Below, in pieces: positions 1 through 7,439 of a stretch of 64,000 bases of DNA. The notes under the pieces were generated by a model. That model did not search any database. It was not told the origin of the DNA and saw nothing but the letters and a program-made list of their open reading frames with translations. How positions within the stretch are numbered: the first letter of the stretch is position 1; each line of letters starts with the position of its first letter. A program made the position numbers and the translations under genes. This DNA comes from UBA4479 sp963974935. Its GTDB lineage: Bacteria > Pseudomonadota > Alphaproteobacteria > Rhodospirillales > Casp-alpha2. The stretch lies in the NCBI GenBank assembly GCA_963974935.1, contig CAXBEV010000001.1, positions 310,001 to 374,000 on the forward strand, read 5' to 3'.

Positions 1-322
1 TGATCATTGAGCGCGCTTGGTCGAGGTGAAGTTCATCACGTCGACCCGCGCTATTTATCTTCTGTGTCGCAATTTCTGCAGACGCCAGTAATTCGGTGGA
101 GCAGATTTCCGCACTCGATGCGATTTTAGCCGACAGCACATTGCAGTCAGCCTGAATGCGCGCGCCTGATACGAGGTTGATCTCGGCGACTTTATGAATC
201 GCTAACGTACTTGCTTGTTGGAACGTGATTTCAGCGAGTTCAATGGCGGCGCGTCGGTCTTCAGCTAGGAATTTATCAAGCTCTTCAATGGATGTTGTTT
301 TGTTGAGATACTTGCTTTTCAT
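1..322 (-). CDS. Hypothetical protein, C-terminus cut by window edge
   Basis: An open frame starts with ATG at 322 and runs without a stop to base 1, giving at least 107 codons. A good ribosome binding site (GGGAGAGAAAG) precedes the ATG, which supports a real gene. The visible part is Ala/Ile/Glu-rich with regularly spaced charged residues, so it is probably largely helical. There is no signal peptide or recognisable motif, and I do not recognise the family. It is co-directional with the DsrE-like gene, but a strong hairpin at 404-439 separates the two, so it probably has its own promoter in the AT-containing stretch 325-400. Confidence 0.6.
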   Translation of the reverse strand, partial: MKSKYLNKTTSIEELDKFLAEDRRAAIELAEITFQQASTLAIHKVAEINLVSGARIQADCNVLSAKIASSAEICSTELLASAEIATQKINSAGRRDELHLDQARSMI

Positions 323-403
323 AGGCTTTCTCTCCCAGTTCGACGAGAGAATAGCAGAAAAGTAGGCTGCGCGTCACAACATTAGTTTGAAAGCGGTGTA
401 TAT

Positions 404-439
404 GTTGCAACCGACGCGGGATGACGCGTCGGTTGCAAC
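404..439 (-). terminator. Strong hairpin downstream of the DsrE-like gene
   Basis: A perfect 15-bp inverted repeat (404-418 with 425-439) encloses a 6-base loop and starts 10 bases after the stop codon of the minus-strand DsrE-like gene. There is no clear T-run after it, so it may act as a 3' stabiliser as much as an intrinsic terminator. Confidence 0.6.
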
Positions 440-448
440 TCGGTACGA

Positions 449-904
449 TTATGGCTTGATGTAGGTGTAGCCTTGCTGCTGCAGATAGCTGAGCTCAGCG
501 ACGCCGCTTGGGACGATGTTGTCCTCGAAAACTTCGAACAGGTCTTTTTTGTAGTCGATTTTGCGGCCTGCCAGGGTGTTGTTACAGACACTAAAGGCGA
601 CGCGTTGGGTCTTCAGATTGGTGACGTCGCTTTGCAGTTTTTGGTTCGATACTGCGCTTTTCAGCAACGCAACGCCGTTGCCGTGCAGGACAACCTTGAC
701 GTCGATGTTTTCAGCACCCACCGCGTTGATGTGGTTTTGAATGTTGCGCAGCGCGCCGCGGTATTTCTTATCCGAATCGCCGCCATCATAGTTGATGTGA
801 TAGACGACCTTTTGTTTGCCATAGCGCTCGTTGGCATCAGCCGGTGCGCTCGCAAAGGCGAACATCGTAACGGCAAGCATAATAACGCTCAGAATTTTTT
901 TCAT
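449..904 (-). CDS. Periplasmic DsrE-family protein
   Basis: This 151-residue protein begins with a clear Sec signal peptide (MKKILSVIMLAVTMFAFA, cleavage near the ADA that follows). The mature part resembles the DsrE/DsrF-like family (COG1416 type): a VVYHINYDGG first strand, a VVLHGNGV segment, and one conserved Cys in FSVCNNTL at a position where family members may carry a sulfane-sulfur Cys. I chose ATG 904 because GGGAG lies 8 bases upstream; an in-frame ATG at 919 is less well placed. Proteins of this type often sit beside sox or YeeE genes, and here the YeeE transporter is divergent across an AT-rich region. A role in periplasmic sulfur handling is inference. Confidence 0.8.
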   Translation of the reverse strand: MKKILSVIMLAVTMFAFASAPADANERYGKQKVVYHINYDGGDSDKKYRGALRNIQNHINAVGAENIDVKVVLHGNGVALLKSAVSNQKLQSDVTNLKTQRVAFSVCNNTLAGRKIDYKKDLFEVFEDNIVPSGVAELSYLQQQGYTYIKP

Positions 905-1152
905 GATGTCGACTCCCATCGTGTCAATATTATGGCTTTACTATGGCTTTGGACATTTTTGTCTTCAAACACCGTCAAAAAACATATCACAAAAAGCGAA
1001 TGTGTATAGAGGCTATTTTTTAAAGGGATTTGAAGAAAAATATAATTAACTGTAAAAAATTGTATATTAAGTTATTTCACACAAAAAATTAATTTTTTAT
1101 TGTATTTCCTAAACTTATTATGTAAAAAAACTTCCCATTGAATGAGGAAGCC
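905..1152. promoter_or_regulatory. AT-rich divergent promoter region
   Basis: This is the intergenic region between the divergent dsrE-like and yeeE-like genes. It is far more AT-rich than the flanking genes and contains a perfect 16-bp palindrome at 1083-1098 (AAAAAATTAATTTTTT). It must hold promoters for both directions. I could not identify a convincing -35/-10 pair, and the ATATTC/GAATAT operator motif found elsewhere in the sox locus is absent here. Confidence 0.4.
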
Positions 1153-2235
1153 ATGGACGCTCTTGAACCCCGTACAGCAATGTTACTTGCCGCCCTGGCG
1201 ATTGGTGCCGCTTTTGGCGTCACGGCACGGTTGACGGCATTTTGTTTCCGCTCGGCGGTTTTGGAGCTTTTGGCGCGTCGGATCGGTTTCCAGGCGGTCG
1301 CTTGGACGTTTGCGCTGGCGTTTGCCGTCACGGCGACCCAGGTGCTGTCCTTCACCGGTACGGTTGATGTTTCCGAAAGTATTTACCTGTCCAGCTCGTT
1401 GCCGTGGCTCACGCTGGCGCTGGGTGGTGTGTTGTTCGGCATCGGCATGATTTTGGCCCGCGGTTGCGGCGCGCGGCACATGGTGTTGGTAGCCGGTGGA
1501 AATTTACGCTCCGCCATTGTGCTCAGCGTGCTCGGTATCGTCGCCTACATGACGTTGCGCGGCATCTTGGCAGTGCCACGGACATCTCTTGAAGCTGTCG
1601 GTACCCTCGACATCGCCACCCTCGGTCTGGCTTCCCAAAGCCTTGCTGATCTCATTGGTAATGGTGGCATCACGGGGTTGCTGATCGCTGCAATCTTTGT
1701 GGTCGGCGCTTTTGTCGTGGCCTTTAAATCCGGTGCTAAGGCGCCGCGCGTTGCCGCGTTGACCGGCGTCGTCGTCGGCCTGTTGATCGCCGCCGGTTGG
1801 TATGCGAGCGGTGTTATCGGCTATGACGAGTTTGAGCCGGTGCGCGCGCAGTCGCTGACCTTCACCGCCCCTGTCGGTAACGCCATCCAATTCCTGATGA
1901 CGTACACTGGTGCCAGCGCGGACTTCGGCATCGTCGCCGTCGGCGGTGTTGTCATCGGCGCACTGATCGTGGCACTGGTACGCGGTGAATGGCACTTAGA
2001 AGCGTTTGAGACTCCGCACCAGTTGCTGCGTTATGTCGGCGGCGGGGCTTTAATGGGCTTCGGCGGTGTGCTTGCGCTCGGGTGCACGATTGGCGCCGGA
2101 TTGTCCGGGGTCAGCACATTGTCCATCGGCTCGATCTTGGCGATTAGCTCGATCTTCGCTGGTGCGCTGCTCGGCGATCTGCTGGTGCGTCGTCGCATCG
2201 AAGCACGCTCAATGGAAGTGCTGCCGGCGGAATAA
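1153..2235 (+). CDS. YeeE/YedE-family thiosulfate/sulfur transporter
   Basis: A polytopic inner-membrane protein of 360 residues, with about nine or ten hydrophobic segments, of the Sulf_transp (PF04143) family. The family is typified by TsuA, which imports thiosulfate. Two signature segments are present: ARGCGARHMV (about residues 103-112) and LALGCTIGAGLSG (about 304-316), each with the conserved Cys of the family. ATG 1153 is preceded by GAGGAAG at good spacing; an in-frame TTG at 1138 has no such site. Its place at the head of the sox locus suggests import or relay of thiosulfate or sulfane sulfur. The precise substrate is not shown by the sequence. Confidence 0.88.
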   Translation: MDALEPRTAMLLAALAIGAAFGVTARLTAFCFRSAVLELLARRIGFQAVAWTFALAFAVTATQVLSFTGTVDVSESIYLSSSLPWLTLALGGVLFGIGMILARGCGARHMVLVAGGNLRSAIVLSVLGIVAYMTLRGILAVPRTSLEAVGTLDIATLGLASQSLADLIGNGGITGLLIAAIFVVGAFVVAFKSGAKAPRVAALTGVVVGLLIAAGWYASGVIGYDEFEPVRAQSLTFTAPVGNAIQFLMTYTGASADFGIVAVGGVVIGALIVALVRGEWHLEAFETPHQLLRYVGGGALMGFGGVLALGCTIGAGLSGVSTLSIGSILAISSIFAGALLGDLLVRRRIEARSMEVLPAE

Positions 2236-2311
2236 CTTTACCGTCGCACAAAACATATTCGATTTTTCGTAAGTGTTGAGTCATACTCCCTCCCGCATTA
2301 GGGAGGACATC

Positions 2312-3271
2312 ATGCGTACACTTATCATGCTCATTGCGCTCGTTATGGTCACGTTGTCGCCACAGGCGGTTCGAGCCAGCGAAGACATCGCCGATCAATA
2401 TCCGGCGTCTATGTTGTATTCAAAACCGGTCGAGGTGATTCCGCATGTTTGGTCGGCAATCGGTGCGACTGCGCCGCCGACTTATGACAACGTCGGCCAC
2501 AACAACAACCTGAGTTTCATTGTCACCGGCGACGGCGTCATCGTCATCAATGGCGGTGGCGCGTACTTGCTGGCCAAGGCGTTGCATGACGAAATCAAAG
2601 TGATCACCGATCAACCTGTGAAGCTGGTGATCAATGAAAACGGCCAAGGGCATGCGATGCTCGGCAACAGCTATTGGGCCAGCCAAGGAGTCCCGATCTT
2701 GGCGCATGTTGATGCCGCCCACGAATTCAATGACACCGCCGGGCAGGTTTTAGATGCCGCCAAACGTACCCTTAAAGAGCGCTTTGAAGGCACCACCGCC
2801 GTTGGCCCGACCGAGACGTTCGAAGATAAGCGCGTCATCGAAATGGGCGATTTCAAGATCGAGGTCTTGCACCTAGGCCCGGCGCACAGTGCCGGCGATA
2901 TTCAGGTATGGCTGTCGGCGCAATCGCTGGTGATTGCCGGCGATATGGCCTTTCACGAACGTATGCTGCCGATTTTTGACGACACCAATACCAAAGCATG
3001 GGTGGAAACCTGGAAAGGTCCGTTTGAAGCGCTGGGCGCTACGTATGTAATCCCAGGGCATGGGCACCCCACCAACATGGCGCAGGTGCGCCGCTACACG
3101 CTTGATTATCTGGAATACCTGCGCGCCAAAATTCGCGAACACATCGACGGCGGCGGTAGCTTGGAGGGTGCTTATTATGTTGACCAGTCGGCGTACGCGC
3201 ACCTGGATACGTTCGAGCAATTGGCGACCCGTAATGCAGGGCGCGTCTATGTGCAGATGGAATGGGAGTAG
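2312..3271 (+). CDS. Periplasmic MBL-fold protein, SoxH-like, with degenerate first metal motif
   Basis: A 319-residue metallo-beta-lactamase-fold protein with a Sec signal peptide (residues 1 to about 22) and a GGGAGGA ribosome binding site before ATG 2312. The later metal-binding elements are present: the His of GPAHSAGD, the Asp of IAGDMAF and the His of IPGHGHP. The first motif, normally HxHxDH, reads ENGQGH at residues 109-114, so only the last His remains. SoxH-type MBL proteins are common next to sox genes but their reaction is poorly known. The altered motif suggests a mononuclear or non-hydrolytic centre. It lies 76 bases after the transporter gene and converges on soxF. Confidence 0.82.
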   Translation: MRTLIMLIALVMVTLSPQAVRASEDIADQYPASMLYSKPVEVIPHVWSAIGATAPPTYDNVGHNNNLSFIVTGDGVIVINGGGAYLLAKALHDEIKVITDQPVKLVINENGQGHAMLGNSYWASQGVPILAHVDAAHEFNDTAGQVLDAAKRTLKERFEGTTAVGPTETFEDKRVIEMGDFKIEVLHLGPAHSAGDIQVWLSAQSLVIAGDMAFHERMLPIFDDTNTKAWVETWKGPFEALGATYVIPGHGHPTNMAQVRRYTLDYLEYLRAKIREHIDGGGSLEGAYYVDQSAYAHLDTFEQLATRNAGRVYVQMEWE

Positions 3272-3283
3272 CGGGGCAGGTCG

Positions 3284-4552
3284 CTAGCCCCAAATCTCGG
3301 ATTTAATCTGCTCCAGCCAGACCTCGGCGTATCTGGCGTCGGCTTCTCGTGTGTCCGCATCTGCGCCCAGGACAGAGAAGTCGGTCTCGTTCCGCACCAC
3401 ATGGTCGTCTTCAAAATGATATGAGGCACCGAGTCGGAGGCCGTAATCCGGTGCGACTTGGGAATAGCAGTTGGCGATCCAGCTGGGTGGCGGGGCGGTT
3501 GTGTCGGTAAGGTCCGCAACTGCGGAATCGACGGCGACACGGGCTTGGCTGGCCGCGGTCGAGCCGGCTTTTGGCAGCGCGTCCGTGAGCGCCGAGTCGC
3601 CGATCACGTAGACATCTTTTAAAAGTGTCGACTCGAATGTTTTAATGTTGATCGGGCACCAGCCGGTATCATCGGTGGCCCCCGCATCCATCGCGATGCG
3701 CCCAGCGGTTTGGGGGGGGATGACATTCAAGACATCGGCTTTGATTTCGTCAAAATCGGTGTAAGCGGTGAGTGATTCCGGATCGACCTCGCGGACCGCC
3801 CCGTCGTCGGCAATGGCGCGATATTCGATGATGTCGCTGTAAAGCGTATCCCAGGCCTCGGTAAACAGGTCTAGGAACGGAAACGAATCTTTGGCGTCCA
3901 AGATCAATAGCCGCGCGCCCGGTTTGTTTTGCTTCAGGTAGTGTGCGATCAGGCACGCGCGTTCGGCCGGTGCCGGTGGGCAGCGATACGGCGCGCGCGG
4001 CATGCTCATCACGAACAGACCGTCATCGGGCATCGCGGTGAGTTGATCTGCCAGTAGTGTCGTTTGCGGGCCGGCCTTCCAGGCATGCGGCACACGATCC
4101 ACGGTGTCCTCGGAAAGGCCTTCGATGCTGCTATAATTAAGCTCAATGCCCGGCGATAAGATCAGTTTGTCATAGCGGATTGTCTCGCCGTCGCTGGTCA
4201 CCACATGATGCTTGTCGGCGTCAATGGCATCGGCGCGGGTGAAGCGAACGTCGATTCCGCGCCCGATTAGTGCGTCGTAGCCGACCTCAATGCTGCTGAG
4301 ATCCCGCATCCCGGCGATCACAGCGTTTGAGCCCGGGCACATCCAAAATCGCTTTTGATCGCTGAGCAAGATCACTTCTGCGCTCGGCATCTGCGCTTTG
4401 GCGGCGCGCGCTGCTGCGGCGCCGCCAAAGCCGCCACCGATAATTACAAACCGTGCGGGTGCTGCGTGCAGATACGCAGGCGCCGCGATCAAGGCGCCGG
4501 CAGCGGCACCGATTTGCAGTGCGCGACGACGGCTGAAGTTCATGATTTCCAT
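3284..4552 (-). CDS. soxF: Flavocytochrome c sulfide dehydrogenase flavoprotein subunit (SoxF)
   Basis: A 422-residue NAD(P)/FAD-dependent oxidoreductase exported by the Tat pathway (SRRRALQIGAAAG near the N-terminus). A Rossmann motif FVIIGGGFGGAAAARA follows the signal. The WMCPGSNAVIAG segment places a Cys where FCSD flavoproteins bind FAD covalently, and the C-terminal half carries the FCSD-type sequence ending in IKSEIWG. SoxF/FccB oxidises sulfide or stimulates thiosulfate oxidation with a cytochrome c partner in the periplasm. It is the only sox gene in the locus's left half on the minus strand, divergent from soxS by about 75 bases. No SoxE-type cytochrome gene lies beside it. Confidence 0.9.
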   Translation of the reverse strand: MEIMNFSRRRALQIGAAAGALIAAPAYLHAAPARFVIIGGGFGGAAAARAAKAQMPSAEVILLSDQKRFWMCPGSNAVIAGMRDLSSIEVGYDALIGRGIDVRFTRADAIDADKHHVVTSDGETIRYDKLILSPGIELNYSSIEGLSEDTVDRVPHAWKAGPQTTLLADQLTAMPDDGLFVMSMPRAPYRCPPAPAERACLIAHYLKQNKPGARLLILDAKDSFPFLDLFTEAWDTLYSDIIEYRAIADDGAVREVDPESLTAYTDFDEIKADVLNVIPPQTAGRIAMDAGATDDTGWCPINIKTFESTLLKDVYVIGDSALTDALPKAGSTAASQARVAVDSAVADLTDTTAPPPSWIANCYSQVAPDYGLRLGASYHFEDDHVVRNETDFSVLGADADTREADARYAEVWLEQIKSEIWG

Positions 4553-4627
4553 GTATGAACGTTTCCTTTTATGAGCGTGAACCCATGGGGTCTAGCGCAA
4601 TGCGCATTTGCTGCTATATCAAAGTGC

Positions 4628-5011
4628 ATGAAACGATTTTCGATTCTAACGGGACTGGCTGTTTTAGCAATCGCTGTAAGCGCGATGGCGTTGCCGCGTG
4701 TCGTCGTCGCCGCTGAGTTGGTAATGTTCGAAAGTGAGTCCTGCACGTGGTGTCAGCGCTGGCATGACGAAATCGGCACCATCTATCCAAAAACCAGCGA
4801 CGCGCGTTGTGCGCCGCTCCGGCGCGTGGATATCGGTGAGGCGCGACCTGATGATCTGTCGGATATTAAAGGTATTGTCTACACGCCGACGTTTGTTTTG
4901 GTTGATGCGGGCCGAGAGGTTGCCCGCTTGGTCGGCTATCCCGGCGAAGATTTTTTCTGGCCAATTCTTGCTGATCACCTTGCAAAACTCCCAAACGGCT
5001 GTCCAAAATAG
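4628..5011 (+). CDS. soxS: Periplasmic thioredoxin SoxS
   Basis: A 127-residue protein with an N-terminal signal/anchor (MKRFSILTGLAVLAIAVSAMA) and a thioredoxin-like domain. The active-site motif CTWC is at residues 39-42, and the cis-Pro segment YTPTFVLVD lies in the second half. SoxS of Paracoccus is a periplasmic thiol-disulfide protein that keeps the Sox carrier SoxYZ active. ATG 4628 gives a proper signal peptide start; an in-frame ATG at 4571 would add a non-signal-like extension. The gene is followed by a 168-base gap with a large palindrome before soxX, so soxX probably has its own promoter. Confidence 0.85.
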   Translation: MKRFSILTGLAVLAIAVSAMALPRVVVAAELVMFESESCTWCQRWHDEIGTIYPKTSDARCAPLRRVDIGEARPDDLSDIKGIVYTPTFVLVDAGREVARLVGYPGEDFFWPILADHLAKLPNGCPK

Positions 5012-5027
5012 TGATGGGAGAACCGTC

Positions 5028-5070
5028 TATCATATTCAATCTTGATATATCGTCTTTTTTGAATATGATA
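5028..5070. promoter_or_regulatory. Candidate operator in front of soxXYZAB (ATATTC-N23-GAATAT)
   Basis: A perfect 12-bp inverted repeat, TATCATATTCAA (5028-5039) and TTGAATATGATA (5059-5070), lies in the gap before soxX. The core half-sites ATTC and GAAT match those bound by SqrR/BigR-type ArsR repressors, though with a 23-base rather than 8-base gap. A palindromic GATATATC sits between the arms at 5044-5051. The arms could also form a hairpin, but there is no T-run and the sequence is AT-rich, which favours an operator. Confidence 0.55.
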
Positions 5071-5179
5071 AATGATGGGGGCGACGATCAAGGTTTTCTT
5101 TATATTAAGAAGCTGAGATTCCGCAGATAAGGATAATGATCGCTCCCGCGAGGCAATTTTAATTGGGAGGCGATATCCA

Positions 5180-5632
5180 ATGCCAAAGACCAAGACACTC
5201 GTCTCGGCGTTTGCGGCCATACTTATGATGGCCGGCACGGCGGGCGCTGCTGAGCTCGCAAAGTACGAAGTCGTCGAAATGGCGATTCCGAAATCGCTCA
5301 CCGGCAAGGCCGGGGATCCGGCCACGGGCGAAAAAGTTTTTATCAATCGTAAACTTGGTAACTGTCTGGCCTGCCATCAGGTGACGGCACTCGAGGCGCA
5401 ACCGTTCCATGGCCTTATCGGGCCAACTTTGGACGGGGTCGCCGAGCGTTATAACGAAGGACAGCTGAGACTGCAGGTCGTGAATGCCAAAGCGATTAAT
5501 CCAGATACCATCATGCCGGCCTTCTATCGAACCGAAGGACTCCATCGGGTTCTCAAGAAGTTCGACGGCAAAAGCATTCTGACGGCCGAACAGGTCGAAG
5601 ATGTGGTGGCTTATCTGACAACCCTTAAGTGA
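5180..5632 (+). CDS. soxX: Sulfur-oxidation c-type cytochrome SoxX
   Basis: A 150-residue monoheme cytochrome with a signal peptide (cleavage near AGAA, about residue 23) and the heme-binding motif CLACH at residues 62-66. A Met in TIMPAFY is the likely sixth ligand. SoxX pairs with SoxA in the periplasm to join thiosulfate oxidatively to the C-terminal Cys of SoxY. Its start is preceded by GGGAGG. It is the first gene of the compact soxXYZAB run: soxY follows after 33 bases. Confidence 0.95.
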   Translation: MPKTKTLVSAFAAILMMAGTAGAAELAKYEVVEMAIPKSLTGKAGDPATGEKVFINRKLGNCLACHQVTALEAQPFHGLIGPTLDGVAERYNEGQLRLQVVNAKAINPDTIMPAFYRTEGLHRVLKKFDGKSILTAEQVEDVVAYLTTLK

Positions 5633-5665
5633 TCCAACAAACATTCGAGGAAACACGAGGTACCC

Positions 5666-6148
5666 ATGTCACAGAAAAAAGCACTTGCAGCACTGAGCCG
5701 ACGTGAAGCGCTGCTTCTTGCGGCAGGAGCGACCATGGTCGCTGCTGGCGGCGTCGTCTTGAAAAGCAGCCCGGCCAACGCTGACCCCAAAATGGTCGAC
5801 GAGGCGGTGATGAAACTGATCGGCGACACCAAGCCGGTCGATGGCAAGATTACTCTTGATCTGCCGCAGATCGCGGAAAACGGCAACACCGTCCCGCTCG
5901 GCATCAGTGTCGAAAGCCCAATGACAGCGGATAATTACGTCAAAGCCGTTCACTTATTTGCGGACGGCAACCCGACACCCGCCGTCGCATCGCTTTATTT
6001 CACGCCGATGTCCGGTAAAGCCGAAGCTTCGACCCGCATGCGCATGGCGGGCACGCAAAACGTCATTGCGGTCGCCGAGATGAGCGACGGCAAAGTGTTC
6101 CGCGCCTCGCAAGAGGTTAAAGTCACCATCGGTGGCTGCGGCGGCTGA
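5666..6148 (+). CDS. soxY: Thiosulfate-oxidation carrier protein SoxY
   Basis: A 160-residue Tat-exported protein (LSRREALLLAAGATMVAAGG) whose mature domain has the immunoglobulin-like SoxY fold. It ends in the diagnostic swinging arm IGGCGG. The Cys in this tail carries thiosulfonate and persulfide intermediates through the Sox cycle. SoxY and SoxZ form the heterodimeric carrier and are co-exported on SoxY's Tat signal, consistent with the lack of a signal on the adjacent SoxZ. Confidence 0.96.
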   Translation: MSQKKALAALSRREALLLAAGATMVAAGGVVLKSSPANADPKMVDEAVMKLIGDTKPVDGKITLDLPQIAENGNTVPLGISVESPMTADNYVKAVHLFADGNPTPAVASLYFTPMSGKAEASTRMRMAGTQNVIAVAEMSDGKVFRASQEVKVTIGGCGG

Positions 6149-6171
6149 ACCAGGGAACAGGAGATAATATC

Positions 6172-6501
6172 ATGGCTAAGAATGTAAAACCTCGCGTCCG
6201 TGTCCCAGGTAAAGCGGCCAAGGGCGAGATCATCGAAATCAAAACCTTGATTTCACACAACATGGAATCTGGGCGCCGCAAGGGCAAAGACGGTAAACTT
6301 ATCCCGCGTTCGATCATCAACAAGTTCGAAGTGACGTTTAACGGGAACGCGGTGTTTAGTTCCGACTGGCATCCTGCGGTTTCGGCCAACCCGTACATGG
6401 CGTTCTTCGCGAAAGTCGACGAGAGCGGTGAGTTCGCCTTCAAGTGGACCGACGATGACGGCTCGGTTTACGAAAAGACGGCAAAAATCGCCGTATCTTA
6501 A
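6172..6501 (+). CDS. soxZ: SoxZ, partner of the SoxYZ carrier
   Basis: A 109-residue protein without a signal peptide, as expected for SoxZ, which is carried out of the cell by SoxY. It has the typical family sequence (RVRVPGKAAKGEIIEIKTL near the N-terminus; FKWTDDDGS near the C-terminus) and the usual family length. It lies 23 bases behind soxY and 46 bases ahead of soxA, all in one direction. Confidence 0.96.
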   Translation: MAKNVKPRVRVPGKAAKGEIIEIKTLISHNMESGRRKGKDGKLIPRSIINKFEVTFNGNAVFSSDWHPAVSANPYMAFFAKVDESGEFAFKWTDDDGSVYEKTAKIAVS

Positions 6502-6547
6502 GCGGCAGCGAAAACGCCGATAAAAAAATATTGGGAGGCGAACAAAA

Positions 6548-7357
6548 ATGAAGAGTTTTTGGAGTGATATCACCCTCGCCGTAGCCACACTTGGCGTGGC
6601 TATGGGCATTGGGGCATCAAGCGCCAATGCAGCCGATTGGGGGCCTTATCAGGTTGAAGATCGCCGCAGCGGCTACACGTACATGACCGACGAAAGCCGG
6701 GCCATGCAGGTCGACACGTTCCAAAACCCGGGCATGCTTTGGGTCGAGGAAGGCGCTGAATTATGGACCACTGTTGACGGCAAAGCGGGCAAGTCATGTT
6801 CGACGTGCCACGGTGATGCGGCGGAGTCCATGAAGGGCGTCGGCGCGCGTTACCCTGTCTTGGACGAGGGCTTGGGTAAGCTGAAAAACGTTGAGCAGCA
6901 GATCAATATCTGCCGCGAGAAGAACATGGAAGCGGCTCCCTACAAATGGGAATCGAAAGAAATGCTCTCGATGACGTCATTCGTAAACCATCAGTCGTTG
7001 GGCATGCCGATGGACGTCAAAGTCGACGGTGCGGCGGCCCCGTTCTTTGAAAAGGGCAAAGCGTTCTATTATGAGCGTCGTGGCCAGTTGGACATGGGCT
7101 GCAAGCACTGCCATGAAGACAACGCCGGCAACATGATTCGGGCCAACACCCTTTCGCAAGGGCAAGGCAACGGCTTCCCGACGTATCGTCTGAAGTGGCA
7201 AAAGCCCGGCTCGTTGCATCGCCGCTTCCGTGGCTGCAACAAGCAGGTTCGTTCAACGCCCTTCGGGTATGGTTCGGACGAGTACGTGAACCTTGAACTT
7301 TACGTAAAGTACCGTGGTCGTGGCCTTCCGGTGGAAACGCCGGCGGTGCGTAACTAA
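6548..7357 (+). CDS. soxA: Diheme cytochrome SoxA
   Basis: A 269-residue cytochrome with a signal peptide ending near ANAAD. It keeps both heme sites: CSTCH at residues 84-88 and CKHCH at 185-189. The active-site Cys230 in RRFRGCNKQ is the persulfurated heme ligand of the SoxAX thiosulfate-binding site. SoxAX couples thiosulfate to SoxYZ and passes electrons on to cytochrome c. Some SoxA proteins have lost the first heme; this one is of the two-heme type. GGGAGG precedes the start. Confidence 0.96.
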   Translation: MKSFWSDITLAVATLGVAMGIGASSANAADWGPYQVEDRRSGYTYMTDESRAMQVDTFQNPGMLWVEEGAELWTTVDGKAGKSCSTCHGDAAESMKGVGARYPVLDEGLGKLKNVEQQINICREKNMEAAPYKWESKEMLSMTSFVNHQSLGMPMDVKVDGAAAPFFEKGKAFYYERRGQLDMGCKHCHEDNAGNMIRANTLSQGQGNGFPTYRLKWQKPGSLHRRFRGCNKQVRSTPFGYGSDEYVNLELYVKYRGRGLPVETPAVRN

Positions 7358-7377
7358 CGACCCGTTTGTGACCGGAG

Positions 7378-7400
7378 CGGAGGGGCCATGCGCCCCTCCG
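7378..7400 (+). promoter_or_regulatory. Intercistronic hairpin between soxA and soxB
   Basis: A perfect 9-bp GC-rich stem (7378-7386 with 7392-7400) around a 5-base loop lies 21 bases after the soxA stop. There is no T-run, so it is more likely to stabilise the 3' end of the soxXYZA message or reduce read-through than to end transcription fully. Confidence 0.45.
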
Positions 7401-7439
7401 GTTCCACTTACTTACCAAACTTGAATAAGGAACGGTGCC

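Noticed and set aside
2252..2274. A further sox operator before the SoxH-like gene (AACATATTCG)
   Set aside because: The left arm is nearly identical to that before soxC, but no matching GAATAT arm is found at N8 or N23 spacing; only a half-site remains.
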